A stretch of 64,000 nucleotides of DNA from Aliarcobacter trophiarum LMG 25534. Its GTDB lineage: Bacteria; Campylobacterota; Campylobacteria; Campylobacterales; Arcobacteraceae. Location of the stretch: NCBI RefSeq assembly GCF_003355515.1, contig NZ_CP031367.1, positions 620,001 through 684,000 of the forward strand, read 5' to 3'. Made by a program: the position numbers and the translations under genes. The stretch's first letter is position 1, and the number at the start of each line of letters is the position of its first letter. This document shows positions 62,433-64,000 of the stretch, one piece after another. The notes beneath the pieces were generated by a model. The model had not been told where the DNA came from. It did no database searches and saw nothing but the letters and a program-made list of their open reading frames with translations.

Positions 62433-63050
62433 ATGAATGCACAAATGGAAAAAATGACAATAGAGTTTAATCTTAATCAATTAGTAGAGCTATATAAAAG
62501 CAATTTTAATCTAAGACTAGAATTAACTACTAATATTGATAATAAACCTGTTGCAAGACTATATAAAGCTACTCCTAAAGCTAAATATTCACAAGAGAAA
62601 CAAATATTTGGATTTTACTTTCAGAGTGAAGATAGAAGAGTTGAATTTTTAAGTGATGATTATGGAAAAAGATTTGCAAATAAACAAGCTGATGAGAATT
62701 ATAAAAAAGATAAAAAAGCAAAAAATGAAAAAGAAGCTTTAGAAGTAAAAGTTGGAGATATTTTTAAAGACTCTTGGGGATATGAACAAACAAATGTAGA
62801 TTATTATCAAGTTGTAGCAAAGCCATCAAATTGTTTTATTGTTGTTAAAAAAATATCTTCTAAAATAATTAATGAAAGTACTGGTTGCAATATGTCAGCT
62901 TATATAAAACCTTTACCAAATGAATTTATAAATGATAAAGAAACAAAATATAAATTAAATGGAAAATCAATAAAAACATCTTCTTTTTCTTGGGCTTATA
63001 AAGTTGAAAATATTGAAACTGAAAAAGCTTATTGTAGTTGGTATTACTAA
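62433..63050 (+). CDS. Accessory-element protein of unknown function
   Basis: The 205-residue protein is taken from ATG 62433 because AAGGA lies 8 bp before it; a longer frame from 62328 begins in an A-rich Lys repeat without a site. The first 60 residues are strand-rich; residues 112-135 (KVGDIFKDSWGYEQTNVDYY) match a motif often seen in small proteins of plasmids and phages. It is lysine-rich and shows no catalytic motif. It leads the four small genes at the window end. Confidence 0.65.
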   Translation: MNAQMEKMTIEFNLNQLVELYKSNFNLRLELTTNIDNKPVARLYKATPKAKYSQEKQIFGFYFQSEDRRVEFLSDDYGKRFANKQADENYKKDKKAKNEKEALEVKVGDIFKDSWGYEQTNVDYYQVVAKPSNCFIVVKKISSKIINESTGCNMSAYIKPLPNEFINDKETKYKLNGKSIKTSSFSWAYKVENIETEKAYCSWYY

Positions 63051-63171
63051 TACTAACTACAAACTATTTAGGAGGTGATGAAGTGTAAAAATAAATTTAA
63101 AAAAATAGTTATTTAGGTTTTTGTTTTGCCTTTTTGGCATTAACTTTTTTATTTTATGTAAAGGATATAAA

Positions 63172-63315
63172 ATGAAGTTTGGAAAATATTTATTTGAAAG
63201 CTTTAAAGAGTTTCAAGAAATTAAAAACGAAGCAATTAAAGTAGGGGCAATAACAGCTGAACAATTTTTTAATTTCTTAGGGTCAAATTATAGTCATAAA
63301 TTGATTAAAAACTAA
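63172..63315 (+). CDS. Small hypothetical protein
   Basis: A 47-residue protein is taken from ATG 63172, 7 bp after AAAGGA; the longer frame from 63121 has no site. It reads as two short helices (YLFESFKEFQEIKNEAIK, ITAEQFFNFLG). No function. It is co-directional with its neighbours in an accessory region. Confidence 0.5.
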   Translation: MKFGKYLFESFKEFQEIKNEAIKVGAITAEQFFNFLGSNYSHKLIKN

Positions 63316-63376
63316 TTATAAAAAGAGTAGGTAAGATTTTATCTACTCTTAAAAATAATAATATGTAGAGGTAAAA

Positions 63377-63562
63377 ATGCAAAAAGTTTTTCAAGTTAAA
63401 AATATTTGTCCGTTCTTTTTATTGAAATTATCTAAAGATGAATTTTATAATTTTTTAGATGAAGAGTATAAAAGAATTTTTGGAATAGAAATAAATATTA
63501 TTGATATAAAATTAGATTTTATAAAAGACGGTCTAAAAATTAAAATATATAAGTATAGTTAG
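63377..63562 (+). CDS. Small hypothetical protein
   Basis: A 61-residue protein with an AGAGG ribosome-binding site 6 bp before the ATG. It has an N-terminal hydrophobic patch (PFFLLKL) and a beta-like C-terminus. No family recognised. It is convergent with the next gene. Confidence 0.5.
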   Translation: MQKVFQVKNICPFFLLKLSKDEFYNFLDEEYKRIFGIEINIIDIKLDFIKDGLKIKIYKYS

Positions 63563-63577
63563 AAGAAAATTAAATTA

Positions 63578-63847
63578 TTAATTCTCTTCTTTTTTTGGCT
63601 CTTCTTCTTTTTGTTTAATCTCAAAAGCTCCATAGTTTTTATTTAATAAATCAATAGAATTATTTAAACTATATTTACTTAATAAATTTTTTAAATCATT
63701 TTTGAAATTGTCATCTTCTTTTAATTTATTTAAAATTGTTTCTGTAAATTCCAAATTTATTTTTTTTATATTCTCTTTTTGTTTTAGTTTTGCTTTCTTT
63801 AAAGCTTCCTCTATTTTGATTATTTCATCACTTTTTTTAAGTTTCAT
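63578..63847 (-). CDS. Small Lys/Glu-rich coiled-coil protein
   Basis: An 89-residue, highly charged protein (IEEALKKAKLKQKENIKKI, ending EEEPKKEEN) likely forms a helical or coiled-coil structure. An AAAAAAGGAAAC site precedes the ATG. Small proteins of this type occur beside plasmid partition or replication genes; no function is assigned. Downstream of its start the last 150 bp of the window hold no complete gene. Confidence 0.5.
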   Translation of the reverse strand: MKLKKSDEIIKIEEALKKAKLKQKENIKKINLEFTETILNKLKEDDNFKNDLKNLLSKYSLNNSIDLLNKNYGAFEIKQKEEEPKKEEN

Positions 63848-64000
63848 AAGTTTCCTTTTTTTATTGTTAAAAAATATATAAATGAATTATAAAATATATT
63901 ATCTTAAAGCAAATTTATCTTTTTAATTATTCTAAAGTTTGTAAATTGTATTATTACTTAATTATATGAATTACAGGAAAGGAAACTATAACACAAAAAG

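Overview
The window reads as a low-GC chromosome of the Campylobacterota, most like Arcobacter/Aliarcobacter. The basis is strong A+T bias, short intergenic gaps, a CheV-type CheW-REC protein, a NifU with the epsilon-type domain order (scaffold, BFD-like [2Fe-2S], Nfu), NnrS, CvfB-like S1 protein, AEC and EamA carriers, and soluble dual-PAS chemoreceptors. No rRNA, tRNA or CRISPR array was found.

Positions 1-42.5 kb are core chromosome: a zinc-type ABC importer with a 17-bp palindrome in front of it, tpx, a Sel1 protein, nnrS, a rhodanese, valS, an EF-hand protein, a dual-PAS chemoreceptor beside a LapD/MoxY-like membrane sensor and a YajR-like exporter, rdgB, a small pseudopilin cluster, proC, bamD, lon, a rhomboid protease, YceI, accC, a complete sufBCDSE-sufT operon, a divergent NifU-like protein, a CBS protein, a diguanylate cyclase, argH, uvrB, an LpxH-like phosphoesterase, greA, tcdA, cheV and an OprC/NosA-like copper receptor. 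tpx, sufB and nifU each carry the same 19-bp inverted-repeat operator (9-1-9, right half TTTATCCTA), so they probably form one redox or Fe-S stress regulon.

Positions 42.6-58.7 kb are an integrated island. A tyrosine integrase, three small DNA-binding proteins and a divergent repressor-like gene lead a co-directional operon: a DUF4062-STAND NTPase, a membrane-anchored Mrr-like nuclease, an AvcD-type anti-phage dCTP deaminase, a YbjQ-like membrane protein and an unknown protein. A scar of the repressor (its promoter repeats joined to its last ~16 codons) then introduces a second module: a DUF4917 SIR2-like protein, a KAP NTPase with a restriction-type N-terminal domain and an array of 13 units of 15 bp, a B3-domain restriction endonuclease, a small B3-like protein and a convergent cytosine-5 methyltransferase. 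The scar suggests that two defence modules were stacked behind one repressor and its binding sites.

Positions 58.9-64 kb hold a chemoreceptor with a textbook FNR/CRP-type box at -41.5 from its -10 hexamer, a multi-pass membrane protein with a probable frameshift near its end, a ~600-bp gene-free stretch with a long imperfect inverted repeat, and four small accessory genes that look plasmid- or element-derived.
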